From Apostichopus japonicus (lineage: Eukaryota; Echinodermata; Holothuroidea; Aspidochirotida; Stichopodidae): DNA of 64,000 bases. The stretch's first letter is position 1. Each line of letters starts with the position of its first letter. Both the position numbers and the translations under genes were made by a program. Positions 1-11,251 of this stretch are shown in pieces. A model generated the notes under the pieces. That model was given only the letters and a program-made list of their open reading frames with translations. It did not search any database and was not told the origin of the DNA. The DNA lies in assembly GCF_037975245.1 (NCBI RefSeq), contig NC_092567.1, positions 19,102,876 to 19,166,875 of the forward strand, in the 5' to 3' direction.

Positions 1-1958
1 GAACTCAAAGCTATATCTACACACAAACAGTTCTCAGTGATCATATCACATTTTGTACTAACCTACTCAAGAATGGTACTAATCCAAAATTTAATTCAAT
101 GCAATTCCATTTTGACCAAAATCTCAATTCCAATGATAGTGGTAATATTTTAGAAACAGATAATTTATTACGAGTTCGAATTTTTTTGTTTCATTACATT
201 CTGTATATACTTCAAATTGTGAATAAATAGTTTGTGATATTAATTAATTAGCATTATTTTTGCATATGTAGATTCATTATTTTGAGTTTTGGATATTAGG
301 GAATTTAATTTAGTATATATTTCCACTTTTGTGTGTAAATGTACATGAGGGATGATGAATTTTATTTCTTGCATATATTTCAATTACTCTATACATGTGT
401 ACAAACAATGCTATACAGTACATCTACCTCTTTGCATTGGTAACTATAGGAATTTTACCCATCTTGCAAAACATCTTGCTATAGATGTTATACCATTTTT
501 ATTGATATTTCCTGGATTTTTCTGCATAAAATTCTCCTAAGTTCTGTAATGCCATTAAAGTACGTAGAAGGCCATTACAGTACATAGAGAACATGAATTT
601 CCCCACAGCCAAGCCACATGTAGACCTCTTCATCAAACATTATAATTACATTTTGTTTGATTTAGGATATCATTGCACAGTGTGTGCATAGTTTAAGGCT
701 TTAAGCACTGCAGTGTGCTGCACTCTCCACTGGCTGCACATTAATTACTGAACTGCCATGTTACTGCCCCACATTGACTGTACAAAATAATTGGTTGTCT
801 GTGAAGGTTGGAAGGACTTTTGGCATTTGAAGTATATACAACAAATAAATAGGATGGTTGTTACCATAGAAACTGTATTTTTCTCGACCTGTGATACATG
901 TACAAATATTAAGCTGCGATTTCCATTGTGTGAAATAACAGAATCCTGCACAACACATTTGTTTAATATTAATAGGATGAGAGGTTTTTTTTTGTGATTC
1001 CATAAAAGCTTCTGTAATACAGAGAATGTTTTTCCACTTGATTTTATGAATTTTGGAGATAATTCTTATAACATAACTGACAGTGGATTAAATAGCAAAG
1101 ATTCCCAGTATTGAAGATGTCCAGACTAAGGGCAAAAAAGAGGGATTTAGAAGAAAATTCTTTAATATCCACAACTAATTACACACATACCACAGCCTGA
1201 CTGCCTGAGTTACTTTCAGCTTAAAAGACCATTTCAACAACTCCCTGGTTTCAATGAAGATTAAATTTTATAAATTTATAAATCATAAAATCTTTCATCT
1301 TTTGCATTTCTTATTTAAACAGATGTATATATGTGAGAGTCATAAAATGTTTTTAAATTACAACGCTGTCACATAATGGACCTATCCTTAGTGGTAATTT
1401 GTAATATGTCGTGAAGTCACTGCAACTTGTATACATACAGTACATGTGAGAGTGGTAAAACAATTTCAGTATAAGAACAACATCATGTACAGATCATGCC
1501 CACAAGTGGTAAATTACAACACTGTCACGTATAGAACCTAGTCTGAGTGGTAATTTAAATATGTTGTGAAGACACTTCAACTTGTATACATGGAGTGTGG
1601 TAAAACATTTCAGTATAAAAACAACATCAAGTAGTGTTCACAGACAAGTTTCAAGGTTGAAAAAACTGTTTAACAATCAAGCAGTACTTATAGGTACAGC
1701 ATGAATAAATTGATACAGGATAAGAAGGAAGTTGATTGACTCTTTCCGCCTCCATCAAACCAAATCACCTCCCCCCACCCTCCCCCACCATCCCCCACCC
1801 TAGTGTCTTGCAATACTAAATTTGCACTTTCCTTGATCTAGACACTAATGTGTTTTGTCTACTGTTTGTCGCATAACACTCATATTATTAATAATTTTCT
1901 TGATGTGTTTTTAATTTTCTTTTGATAATAATCCTTTTTTCCCCTCTCTTCCTGTTAG
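1..1958. other. Non-coding; probable upstream or 5' UTR intron of ELOVL4-like gene
   Basis: AT-rich with no convincing exon. It contains a diverged tandem duplication of about 130 bp (1355-1487 and 1511-1630, offset 156 bp) and a C-rich polypyrimidine stretch at 1750-1800. Confidence 0.5.
1355..1630. repeat. Two-copy diverged tandem duplication (~156-bp offset)
   Basis: The segment beginning AAATTACAAC at 1355 recurs at 1511. Both copies run through CTGTCAC, GTGGTAATTT, CAACTTGTATACAT and CAGTATAA in the same order, with scattered substitutions. Confidence 0.75.
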
Positions 1959-2078
1959 GAACTAGAGGAGTGAGAACCCGGAGTGATAATTGACGCCGAG
2001 CCAAGTGATAGTTGAATCCCGCCATAACTTTATATCCTTTTTTCGGATACAGGGAAATAGTCCAAGAACTACCTCAAG
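1959..2078 (+). other. ELOVL4: Probable 5' UTR part of the first coding exon of ELOVL4-like gene
   Basis: A strong polypyrimidine tract followed by TTAG ends at 1958. The segment from there to the ATG at 2079 has in-frame stops, so it would be untranslated leader after a 5' UTR intron. Any upstream exon was not identified. Confidence 0.5.
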
Positions 2079-5000
2079 ATGGATCTGATACAGGATAAAC
2101 TCAACGAAACCTATAACTACTATCTATATACCTTAACATTCAGTGGTGAGTTAAGGTCATCAATCAGTTTCCAACCACTGACCCCTAGGGACAACGAAGA
2201 AGTTCTCACCAACACACAGGCCAATGACCTTCAACCCCTACAAAGGACCCAGTATTTTTCATGATACCCCCAGCAGACACCTTTTTCCCTCACCCCCCAC
2301 CCCACAAACACACCAATGTTTGCATGGCCCCTGAGGGGTCTGTCCGTACACCCAAGCTTTTCGTACTGTAGATGGGCTTATTTTAAATATATTAATTAAA
2401 TATATTACTTAAATATATTGAAAGTGACTAAATAATGACACCTAGTAACTAACTTTATGCTGAAATAGCCAAAATTTGTAACGTTTTACAGCACACTTTT
2501 TTAACATTTCGTACACAAATTGGGAGTGTCTTTTCAAGTACTAGGTGGAAGAAAAAAAAGGTAGACATTTTGCTCAAGTGGTAATGTTTAATGTTAACAA
2601 AAACTGAGCACTGAAGTCGGTCTTCACAGTATTTTGCAATAGAACCATCAAGGGATGCCTTGTATTGTTTCATTAAGTGAGTTGAACATCTTCTTTGCAT
2701 TATAAACACTGCAATAAAAACAACCCAAACAACGATGCAATGTTCTAGATTTGAGCAGAATAATCACATGTTAGAGAAGTTACCTTATATACCTAGAGTC
2801 TCCTAGACTGTTTTTTTTTAAAACTAGTTCCTTTCTATTTCCACAAATTAATTGCTAAGCTTAGTGGCTTGTGCTAATAAGCTCTAAGCCAGCCACACAA
2901 TGCCCTGACTGGAATCTATTAGAAATCGGCTCGCAACAACTGGACTCAACTGCAAAATTAATATTTCCTCTAAATAAGTCAAGGAGTCACGTTAAATGGG
3001 GCAGTGTGCGGCCAGCTCTAGTTTCACACTAATTAATTATAATCTTGCCTTTATGTTACACTCAATACAGAAGATTAATGTTTGATATTATTTTCATTTT
3101 GCAGACCCCAGGGTTGCAGATTGGTTTCTCATGCAATCTCCCTTGCCGACCATCGCCATAGCGATAATCTATCTACTAACAGTATGGCTAGGACCAAAGA
3201 TAATGGCCAAACGAGAAGCCTTTGATCTCCATTACTTCATGGTATTCTACAACTTCAGCTGTGTGTTGCTTGGTGCTCATATAGTGAAAGAGGTGAAATT
3301 ACCACATTATTACAACTGTGGCCATGTAGGCAGATACCTTTGAATACATCACTATTCACTCTGTTTCCTCTCAACATCTCCGAGAGGGAAAAATTTAAAG
3401 GCATTGAAGACTCGCCCCAAACTGCGTGCGGCCATCTGAAAAAGTTAGCTTTCTGTTGCTTGCAAGTGACGTTTTGTTTGTGTCCTACAAAATGCAGACA
3501 GTAATGAAACGTGATACCTTGTTATCTTTAGCTGGACCTGAGATGTCTATCGCTGTATCGTTTGTAGACTGTGTTGTGGGTATTGACCGCAGCTGTATTT
3601 ACTGACTGTACAGTACACTAGTGTCTAATTACCGACGGTAGCAAGCTGTGTGTGTATTTTCTGGGATCGATGGTGGTGTCTAACACTTCTGTTACACCTC
3701 ATTCGAAACTAGGTCAGATTACCGGCATTAGACGTTTCTTTTTGTGCCGTTTCTTCACACCCTTTAAGTGTCCAAAATTTCCTCTAGCATTTGTCAGGTT
3801 TCTTTCTCTTTTAGTACTGAAAAGTGCATGCTTCAGTATACAAAATCTGTATGAATACACGTTTTGCATAAGACTTGATTTTTCTATAGCATTTCGGGAT
3901 AGATGCGATAACCAGATAAGCTATTTGAAGGATGAAGAGGGCAGTATTTCAATTAACTGAGCTGGTAGGAATATTAAAAAATAAGTAGTTTTAGTTTCCT
4001 CAGTGTAGTTATCTGTAAGAAGAACTTGTGGGTTTATCCTTTCACGCCTGATACACCCAAGACTTTCGGAAGAAATTTTCTCACCTACGTCTCATTTTGA
4101 AAGGAAGAGACATGAATCCCCGAGAACATGCTTGCAATCAGATCACGATAAACCACATTAATGCACCTTGTAGGTGTTTATTTGTATGCAGAGGGTGTTA
4201 TCTCATCATGTGACCACAGTTAAAGTGGAAGCATTCATATCCTGCCTAGTGTTTTCATACCAGATCGCCCTGCGGACATCGACAACATGCCATGACCTTG
4301 ACCAAAGCTGAACGACAGTTGACCGTTAATGACCAATAGTAACCGTCTCAACATAAATTATTGGCGCTTGAGATAAATTAGAGCGAGCCGAAATAATTAG
4401 ATGGCAGTGCTCCTTGGCAGTAAAGTGCATTTGAAAGTAATGTCAAGGAGGAAGTAGCCTACCACAATTGTCTGTTATTAAACAGGACTGTTACCCAAAC
4501 CTACCCTCACATTTACTGCCTGTAATTACTAGCCTCAGCATCTACTTTATTGCGCTTTATTCCCTACAATGATTTGTGCGAGAATCTCCTATCATCCAAA
4601 TGATTTAGATACGCTTTTCCAAAGAATCAGCCTATAAATGTCCCAGTCATGTTGTATGGCTTGCTGGTATGCGGATTAGGTTTGTTATGACTTGAAACAG
4701 AGAGAGTGAAAAAAACCAAGAAAACTATTAGAAAATTCTAAACCACTGACATTTGATCGCATGATTGAATTTAACTACAACTTTTATATGAGAGTTCTTT
4801 TAGATATATAGTATGGTTCTGAAAAATGTGTAATTTCGTTTGAAACAAAAAGTCATTCTAGATTATGGCAACTTTCAGCTACAAATGGAAGTGGTTTTTC
4901 AAGAGTTTGATTAATTTTTCCGTCTGACATCAAAATGCCAAAATTTTGAAAAGAAATAACTTAATTCTTACCTATTCTCAAGAGCTTTTCCTTACCTCTA

Positions 5001-8000
5001 AGCACCTCTGAACATTGTTTGAACTTTGGATAATTTAGTTTGATATATAAATTGGATTGATTGATTGGTTGATTGATTGATAGATCCTCCCATAGTTGGG
5101 AGACTTGTTAACCCACTTGGAGGATAAAGAAATATTAATATTAATTAATATTAATATTAAGTATAGGTCGTAGGAGTAGAATCATCAACAGAGATGCACA
5201 CTTTCCATCCTTAAAATTTCTGAACAATAGTTGAAACAAGAAAGGCCAGCTTATATTCAATTATACTGTAATCAAGTGTTGAATGAACCATATTTGTTCT
5301 TCATAAGGGTTAAAAGTACCTTTCTTTTTCTTGTTTTCTGCATTACAGTTATTTTATTGTGCTTTCATCCAAAGGAAGTATAATATATTTTGTCAAGAAA
5401 TGGTCTATTCCGAAGATGAATATGAATACAGGGTAAGTATTCCATAATAAAATTAAAATGAAAATTGCATGGTGATGAAATTTCTAGAATGAGGAGAACA
5501 TTAACAATTATGCCAAGCATTTCTAATGTATCACAGACACAGAGACTTTTCTAATTTTATGGTTTCTATTCAATGCCACTTTAGACACCATTTCACTTGA
5601 TGGGGGGGGGGGGGGTGGGGGGTGCATAGGACATAATCGTCTGTGCTCCACGTTTGACAGAGTAGACCATGCTGGTCTGCAGAGATAACCTCTATCATCC
5701 TCTATCTTGCTGCAACAGATTTTGTCCGTTTCTCTCCGACTTGTCATGCCCATATTGAATAATAAGATTTTATTGTAATTTATAATTTAAAAATGTAATT
5801 GCATTTCAACTAACTAACTAACTAATCTGCTTTTTGACTAATTCAAATAGACTATTTTTTTTCTCTCAACACTGCTTTGCTTTGACCTCTACTGGTGTTT
5901 TCACTGTCAACTCTTCGTTTCATTCTATATTTATATATTTATATATATTATAAATATATTATAAATATATTATATATATTATATATATTATATATATATT
6001 TATATATTTATATAACATAGATTGCTAAGGCCCTATGGTGGTATTACTTCTCGAAGGGATACGAGCTGCTAGATACCATCATTTTCATCCTGAGGAAGAA
6101 AAACAATCAAGTCACTTTCCTTCATGTGTACCACCATACATCCATGTTCGTTCTATGGTGGATAGGCATGAAGTGGGTTGCCGGTGGGATGTGTAAGTAC
6201 CGCTTTCCTTCCATGCATGTACCCAGACTACCGGTACTACTGTACCATGGTGGATGGTTTATATGATGTGGGTTGAGGTGGAATTTTAAGCACTGCTTGC
6301 TATCATGTGTGTAACACCATACGTCGGTGTTGGATCTCTGATAGGTGGTCAGGAAGTGGATTTCTTGGTGGGATGCATAGTACTGATTTACTCTGATGGG
6401 AGCATACTGCTAAGTACTTCTTTCCTCCAAGTATATATATACCACTTTACCTCGGTGTTGATTCTGAGGTATATGGTAATGAAGTGGGTGTGAGGTGGGA
6501 TTTATGAGTACTGCTTTCCTTAAGGCTTTTTGGAACAAACCATAATATAAGTCCTTTGTGTGGTGTATGGCTGTGAAGTGGGTTGAGGTGGGATTTATGA
6601 ATATATACTGCTTTTCCTTCGTTCGTTTAACACCATTCCTCAATGTTAGTCCTATGGTATATGACTGTTAAGAGGGTTGAGTTGGGATGTGTAATAAATG
6701 CTTGCCTCATTTATATACCAACATACCTCAGGCCGGTTCTGATGTATATGGTTACAAAGTGGGTTGCTTGTGGGATGTGTAATTTGTGATACTGCTAAGT
6801 TCTGCTTTCCATCATGCAGGTGTTAGCATACCTAACTGTTGGTTCTATGGCACTATGAAGTGGGTTGTTGGTGGGATGGATGGTACTGCTTCACTGTATG
6901 GTGTACAGTGCCCCTAAGCACTCTTGTTTTGGCTTATTCATGTACCACTATACAAGGAATAATGTACCACTATGTACCACTATACAATGAAAGTCCAGTA
7001 TTGCTTCACAAATTGCTTTGCAAAATGGGCAAAGCGCTCTACATGTGCAAAGATGTATACTTGGTTTTTGTAAGGGAAACCTTCATAGCCTTTTAAAAAG
7101 TGCTAGCAAAGAATAAAATATGAGCACTAAATTGTTTCCCTGCCTTATGTTGGTTCATTAGATGGTGTCTATGAACTAACGTTGACTGTAGGATGTGTAT
7201 TTTCTGACTTGCTTTAATGTTTGTGTCATCATACCGTAATGTTTGTTACTATGGTAATGGGTAGGTGTTATAAATACCTGATAAGTGTAATCTTGCTCCA
7301 AACTGGTGTAAAATTGATCGATTTATTGACTGTGGTATCGATTGATTTATTGGGTTGCCCTTTTTTATTTGTCGTCCACAGCTGTGTTTGGTTCTATGTT
7401 GAATTCCTCCATACATGTCATCATGTACAGTTACTATGGACTTTCAGCCCTAGGACCGCAATTTTACAAGTATCTGTGGTGGAAGAAATATCTCACCGTG
7501 ATTCAACTGGTTAGTCTTCATAATTTAAAGCTATATATATAATTTAAGGCTAAAATGCATGTGAAGGTGTATGCTGCCAGCCTTGTAGAATAAGTGCAAT
7601 TCCCCTGTGTATGAGTTTAAGTGCAATTCCCCTGTGTGTGAGTTTGAGTACAATTCCCCTGTGTGTGAGTTTGAGTACAATTCTCCTGTGTATGAGTTTG
7701 AGTACAATTTCCCTTGGTATGTGTTTGAGTACAATTTTCCTCTCTATGGGTATGAGTACAATGCCACTGTGTATGAGTTTGAGTACAATTTCCCTCTGTA
7801 TGAGTTTGAGTACAATTCCCCTGTGTATGAGTTTGAGTACAATGCCACTGTGTATGAGTTTGAGTACAATTTCCCTCTGTATGAGTTTGAGTACAATTCC
7901 CCTGGGTATGAGTTTGAGTACAATTCCCCTGTATATGAGTTTGAGTATAATTCCCCTTTATATGAGTTTGAGTACAATTCCCCTGTGTATGAGTTTGAGG

Positions 8001-8472
8001 ACAAATACCTGTTTATAAGTTTGAGTACAATTCCTTTTATCACTCCATCTCTGATGTAAAAATTTAAAGATTGCTTTTAAAATCTGTTTTGTTCCCCCCC
8101 ACCCCCCGCCCTCATTTGTCTCAATTGGTCTCAATTTTCTGTTCTATTCTTCAGGCGCAGTTCTTTGTGTGTCTGGTGTTGGCCGTACAGTCCATTTACT
8201 TCCAGTGTCAGTTCTATCTCTGGATGCAGTACGCATTCCTCGCCTACGGAACCTCGCTGGTGTTGCTCTTCGCCAACTTCTACGTTCACGCGTACATCAA
8301 GAAGGAACGGCTACCCAAGATGGACGCCGCAAAGAATGTTGGCAAACAGCAGAACGGTGTATCGGCTAGGAAGTCGAAGAACAGGGCGGTCGGCAACGGC
8401 CATCAGGCAAAGAGAGCGAGAAACGGTCAAACGGTTACCAACGGGAAACTTAACGGTAAAAAGCATAAGTGA
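2079..8472 (+). CDS. ELOVL4: ELOVL4-like very-long-chain fatty acid elongase, complete, six coding exons
   Basis: Coding exons are 2079-2145, 3105-3292, 5349-5432, 6021-6192, 7382-7509 and 8155-8472. All junctions are GT-AG and in phase, giving 318 aa (human ELOVL4 is 314). The family performs the condensing step of fatty-acid elongation (malonyl-CoA plus acyl-CoA) in the ER membrane. All ELOVL signatures are present: KGYELLDT (125-132), the histidine box HVYHH (148-152), [12 protein letters not shown] (178-189) and TVIQLAQ (209-215), with several hydrophobic membrane segments. The C-terminus is basic and ends in KKHK, a KKXX-type ER-retrieval signal. Similarity to ELOVL4 is strongest across exons 4-5 (for example [17 protein letters not shown]). 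The last exon has diverged after the QxxQ motif. A pyrimidine-rich acceptor at 1957-1958 suggests that 1959-2078 is 5' UTR preceded by an untranslated exon. ELOVL4 rather than another ELOVL paralogue is a judgement from memory of the family. Confidence 0.93.
2146..3104 (+). other. ELOVL4 intron 1, nothing else recognised
   Basis: The donor is GTGAGT at 2146 and the acceptor TTTTGCAG ends at 3104. The intron is AT-rich and no repeat or coding segment was recognised. Confidence 0.7.
3293..5348 (+). other. ELOVL4 intron 2
   Basis: The donor GTGAAA is at 3293 and the acceptor GCATTACAG ends at 5348. It holds the TTAA MITE (3395-3767). A ~110-bp block at 4970-5085 (CTCAAGAGC...GAACATTG...TTTGGATA...TTGATTGATTG) resembles one in COMMD9 intron 1 at 36838-36935. 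There is also a short ATTAATATTAATTAATATTA tract near 5130-5160. Confidence 0.65.
3395..3767. mobile_element. TTAA-bounded MITE, copy 1 (in ELOVL4 intron 2)
   Basis: It starts TTAAAGGCATTGAAGACT and ends with CTTCACACCCTTTAA, so the termini are imperfect inverted repeats bounded by TTAA. The interior matches copies at 12912 and 14489 (for example AATTACCGACGGTA and the ATTAGACGTTTCTTTTTG segment before the right end). TTAA targets are typical of piggyBac and Kolobok-type elements; no transposase is present. Confidence 0.75.
5928..6015. repeat. TA-rich simple repeat just before ELOVL4 exon 4
   Basis: TATATATT/TATATTTA repeats run up to within a few bases of the exon 4 acceptor (CATAG ending at 6020). 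The acceptor has almost no polypyrimidine tract as a result. Confidence 0.85.
6122..7275 (+). repeat. Decayed tandem array seeded by the 3' end of ELOVL4 exon 4 and its splice donor
   Basis: The last ~70 bp of exon 4 plus the start of intron 4 (6122 to about 6211) reappear through intron 4 as diverged copies about 90-120 bp apart. The AAGTGGGTT landmark of the exon (6171) recurs near 6265, 6354, 6480, 6575, 6668, 6756 and 6857, with weaker copies near 7172 and 7250. Several copies also keep an ACCACCATAC-like start, TTCTATGG, GGGATGTGTAA and a CTGCTTTCC end in order. Because the exon encodes family-conserved ELOVL residues, the exon must be the source. Most copies have lost a usable GTAAGT donor and contain stops, so they are non-coding. 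Confidence 0.85.
7592..8030. repeat. 27-bp minisatellite in ELOVL4 intron 5
   Basis: About 16 head-to-tail copies of a 27-bp unit (consensus TATGAGTTTGAGTACAATTC followed by CCCTGTG) with a few variants (GCCACTGTG, TTCCCTCTG). As 27 is divisible by three, several frames on both strands stay open, giving a repetitive YEFEYNSPV-type translation. The array lies between exon 5 and exon 6 of ELOVL4, in an intron. Confidence 0.95.
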
Positions 8473-9363
8473 TGAGGAGAAGTGTTGAGGGGGTACTTTG
8501 TTTTTAGGTTGTAAAGGGTCGTAAATTTTTTTTTAATTATTGCGTGATCATCCATTGGGGTAAATTAAACTGTACTGTACTATTCAAACCTCAAAGAGCC
8601 AGCCTTTTTCATTGACCGATGCAAACGGTTAGGAAAATTTCTGGTATATCTTTTTGTCTAAGGACTTGGAGACAAGTAATGAAAGCACAAGGAAAATATT
8701 AGAAGGCATTTCTTGAAATTCAGTGGTTTCCTGATGTGTTCCTTGCTGGTTTGAAAATACTATTTCCAACTCAAATTTGTAATTACTTGGGTTTTTTTAA
8801 AGTTTTTTTTGTCGTGTATTCAGTAGGCCAAAATTTTCAGGATAAATGTGACCAATAAATACTGGCAACAAAATGGTCGTCAGGGATGGACCAGTAATGT
8901 AGGCCTGGGTTGGTGCACCATTAGAGCACAAGGAGCGCCACTCCTGTGGGTCACTGCGTTGGCTTCATATTGAATGACTTCATAGAAAAAAATGAATATA
9001 AAAGCATGTGGTTTGGATGGACAGTGATATCTTTAGGTGGAGACATCTTATTGCTTGGTAGCAATATCACAACTTGAAACTTTGTTGTGGATAAATGTTA
9101 GTATTAAAAGGAATTCGTAATTAGTTGTAATGACAATCGCAAACAGGCTTCAGGTTTGTGAAACATATATATTTGTATATATTTGCATATGTTTGCATCA
9201 CATATTGATTGTTTCTATGAAATGGTCATTAAATCAATTTTTAATATTGGGTCATATTTTTATCAGCATGAAAGGATTATAATGGATGTTTTGTTCTCTG
9301 CATTGTATTCCCTTGTGGTGGGGGAAGAGCCACTACCTCAAAAATCTTGCCCATATTACTGGA
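8473..9363 (+). other. 3' flank / probable 3' UTR of ELOVL4, then intergenic
   Basis: AT-rich and without a recognisable gene. The candidate poly(A) signal is the only feature seen. Confidence 0.5.
8854..8859 (+). terminator. Candidate polyadenylation signal of ELOVL4
   Basis: AATAAA occurs 382 bases after the stop codon. No earlier AATAAA was noticed in the 3' flank. Confidence 0.4.
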
Positions 9364-9371
9364 TGTGTAGT

Positions 9372-9660
9372 CAGGCGCGTAGCCATGGGGGGCGAAGGGG
9401 GCGACCGACCCCCCCCCCCCCGAGGATATTTTGTTTGTATGTTTTTATGATATCGCTAGTAATTTCAAGCTTAGATGCAACTTACAAGGCCTGGGAAGTG
9501 CCATTTCCAGCGATCTGGGAGGCATTTTCAGCCAAATTTTTGTAAGCATAGCGCCACCTCATGGCGGTACGCTTAGATAGCTTCCAATGCCGAATCTACG
9601 GCTCTGATAGTTTGCCTACAGGTTCGCCCCTCCCTTGGCAAATTCCTCGCTACGGGCCTG
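9372..9660. mobile_element. hAT-like MITE with perfect 8-bp target duplication
   Basis: The ends are CAGGCGCGTAGC and, on the other strand, CAGGCCCGTAGC (11/12 match). Both flanks are TGTGTAGT (9364-9371 and 9661-9668), an exact 8-bp target-site duplication as made by hAT transposases. It has a poly-C tract near the left end and the internal block shared with relatives at 22.7, 23.3, 23.5, 27.5 and 27.8 kb (AGTGCCATTTCC ... GCTTAGATAG). No ORF for a transposase. Confidence 0.9.
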
Positions 9661-9778
9661 TGTGTAGTAGGCTTTGATCAGGTTGTGAAGCACCCAATTA
9701 GTATGTTACATGTACATAGGCAGTACTAGTATCATATTTTGCACTACATGGCATTACAAACCTTATTACACTTGTAAG

Positions 9779-9826
9779 TCCTCAGATTTCCTCAGATTTT
9801 ATCTGGAATCTGAGGAGATCTGAGGA
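9779..9826. repeat. 20-bp stem hairpin (CTCAGATT repeat)
   Basis: The arms 9779-9798 and 9807-9826 are inverted complements with one mismatch, separated by an 8-base loop. The arms are themselves made of repeats of TCCTCAGAT. Confidence 0.85.
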
Positions 9827-10239
9827 GAAATCCTCAGATTTTAATTTAATGCAATATTTTTCATTCATTAACGAAGAGATTTCAATCTTGGAGAAAACCA
9901 AAAACTGTTAGCAAAGCTGCTTTTAAATAGTTTGGAAAACAACCTTTGATTCTGTTACTCCCGCTCAGTTTTGGGAAGTGTTTCCTGGGCTAAACATTTA
10001 TTTGATTAATTTTATTGAGAAACGGACAATGTTTTGGAATTTGACCGAAAACCAGCAGATGTGCTTCAGAACAGTACTGTTTATAAACCGTCTCAGGACG
10101 GAACATGTTTCAATACTTGCTCCGTACTGTTTCTTTCGTTTACACAGAAACACACATCACAGGTTACACTTTTTGTGAGCTAAGGGTATAGTTATTTAAG
10201 AAGGAAATTCACATATTAATGTTGAAAACTGTCTGGCAA

Positions 10240-10377
10240 CAGACGTGTTTAATAGAGAAATCGCCTCAGTTGAACGGTAAGGCTTTTTTCTATCCTTAGA
10301 AAACAAAACAGACGTGTTTAATAGAGAAATCGCCTCAGTTGAACGGTAAGGCTTTTTTCTATCCTTAGAAAACAAAA
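10240..10377. repeat. Exact 69-bp tandem duplication
   Basis: The 69-bp unit starting CAGACGTGTTTAATAGAG is present twice head to tail with no visible difference, implying a recent duplication. Confidence 0.95.
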
Positions 10378-11081
10378 CAGAAAAAAACCAAGAAAATTAT
10401 GCAAAGATAAAGTTGAAATCCGTATAGAACTTTGGCTTCCTCATTAAATCATGGGAGCAAAATGACTTTGTCTGTAGAAGGAAATTGTCAATTGTCATTG
10501 AATGTCTAGACAAATCAGATGAAATTTATAAAAACAAAATGGAGAAGGGTGATGTCGCTCAAAAAAGTGTTTCGTTTTCTTGAAAAACAATATAAAACAT
10601 TTTGTAATTTTTTTTTTTTTTTTTTTGTGGTTAATGACAATGCATAAATCTTTTGATTCAAGTTTTATTAAACTGCATGTGCTGTCGATAGGCAATAATA
10701 GTTGTATGCACCCCCTTTGTCTTCTTCAGACTTTAGCAAATGGGTTTGCTTCAGTTTGTTTTAGTCCTTTACATATTTTGCATGTAGCTTTTATCGTCGA
10801 CTTGACTTTGGTCTGTTTCAATAATTTTATACCAACTCCATTAAAGACTTGACTTTCCAAGCAACCTGTAAACTCGATACGGTGACATCTCTAATCAGCA
10901 TATATTCCACACAGCATCATAAATACAGTACTTTCACCATTATGCTACACACATGCAGCGTAACAGTAGAACTGTAGAACAAATTAACAAATATCGAGAC
11001 AGAGTCAGCAGGTAGTGAGTAAAATGTGTCTCGTTTCTTTCGTCTTAGTGTCACATTTATGGGTGTAAACTGTCCATAGAA

Positions 11082-11245
11082 CAGGCATGAGCTTTTTCCG
11101 CGAATTCGCGGAATATCCGTGATTTCTTTTCTACTTCAGGGACAAAAACTATTATCCTAACACACTGTAGCATATGCAAACTGGAGCCTATACCGCAATT
11201 TTGGCAAAGTTCCATGATTTTTTTTTTACCCCAGGCTCATCCCTG
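11082..11245. mobile_element. 164-bp MITE (CAGGCATGAGC family), copy 1
   Basis: It begins CAGGCATGAGC and ends GGCTCATCCCTG (inverted-repeat ends), flanked by ATAGAA on both sides (11076-11081 and 11246-11251). The interior carries a perfect 18-bp palindrome TTCCGCGAATTCGCGGAA. It matches copies at 15647 and 57662. Confidence 0.88.
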
Positions 11246-11251
11246 ATAGAA

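Larger units (their letters stand above)
9669..11075. other. Intergenic; hairpin and 69-bp duplication only
   Basis: Apart from the hairpin at 9779, the exact duplication at 10240 and a poly-T run at 10611-10626, nothing was recognised. Confidence 0.5.

Noticed and set aside
3652-3960. 102-codon plus-strand open frame
   Set aside because: Lies in ELOVL4 intron 2 and overlaps a TTAA MITE.
7607-8059. 150-codon open frame with YEFEYNSPV repeats (plus overlapping frames on both strands)
   Set aside because: It is the 27-bp intronic minisatellite; frames stay open only because the unit is a multiple of three.
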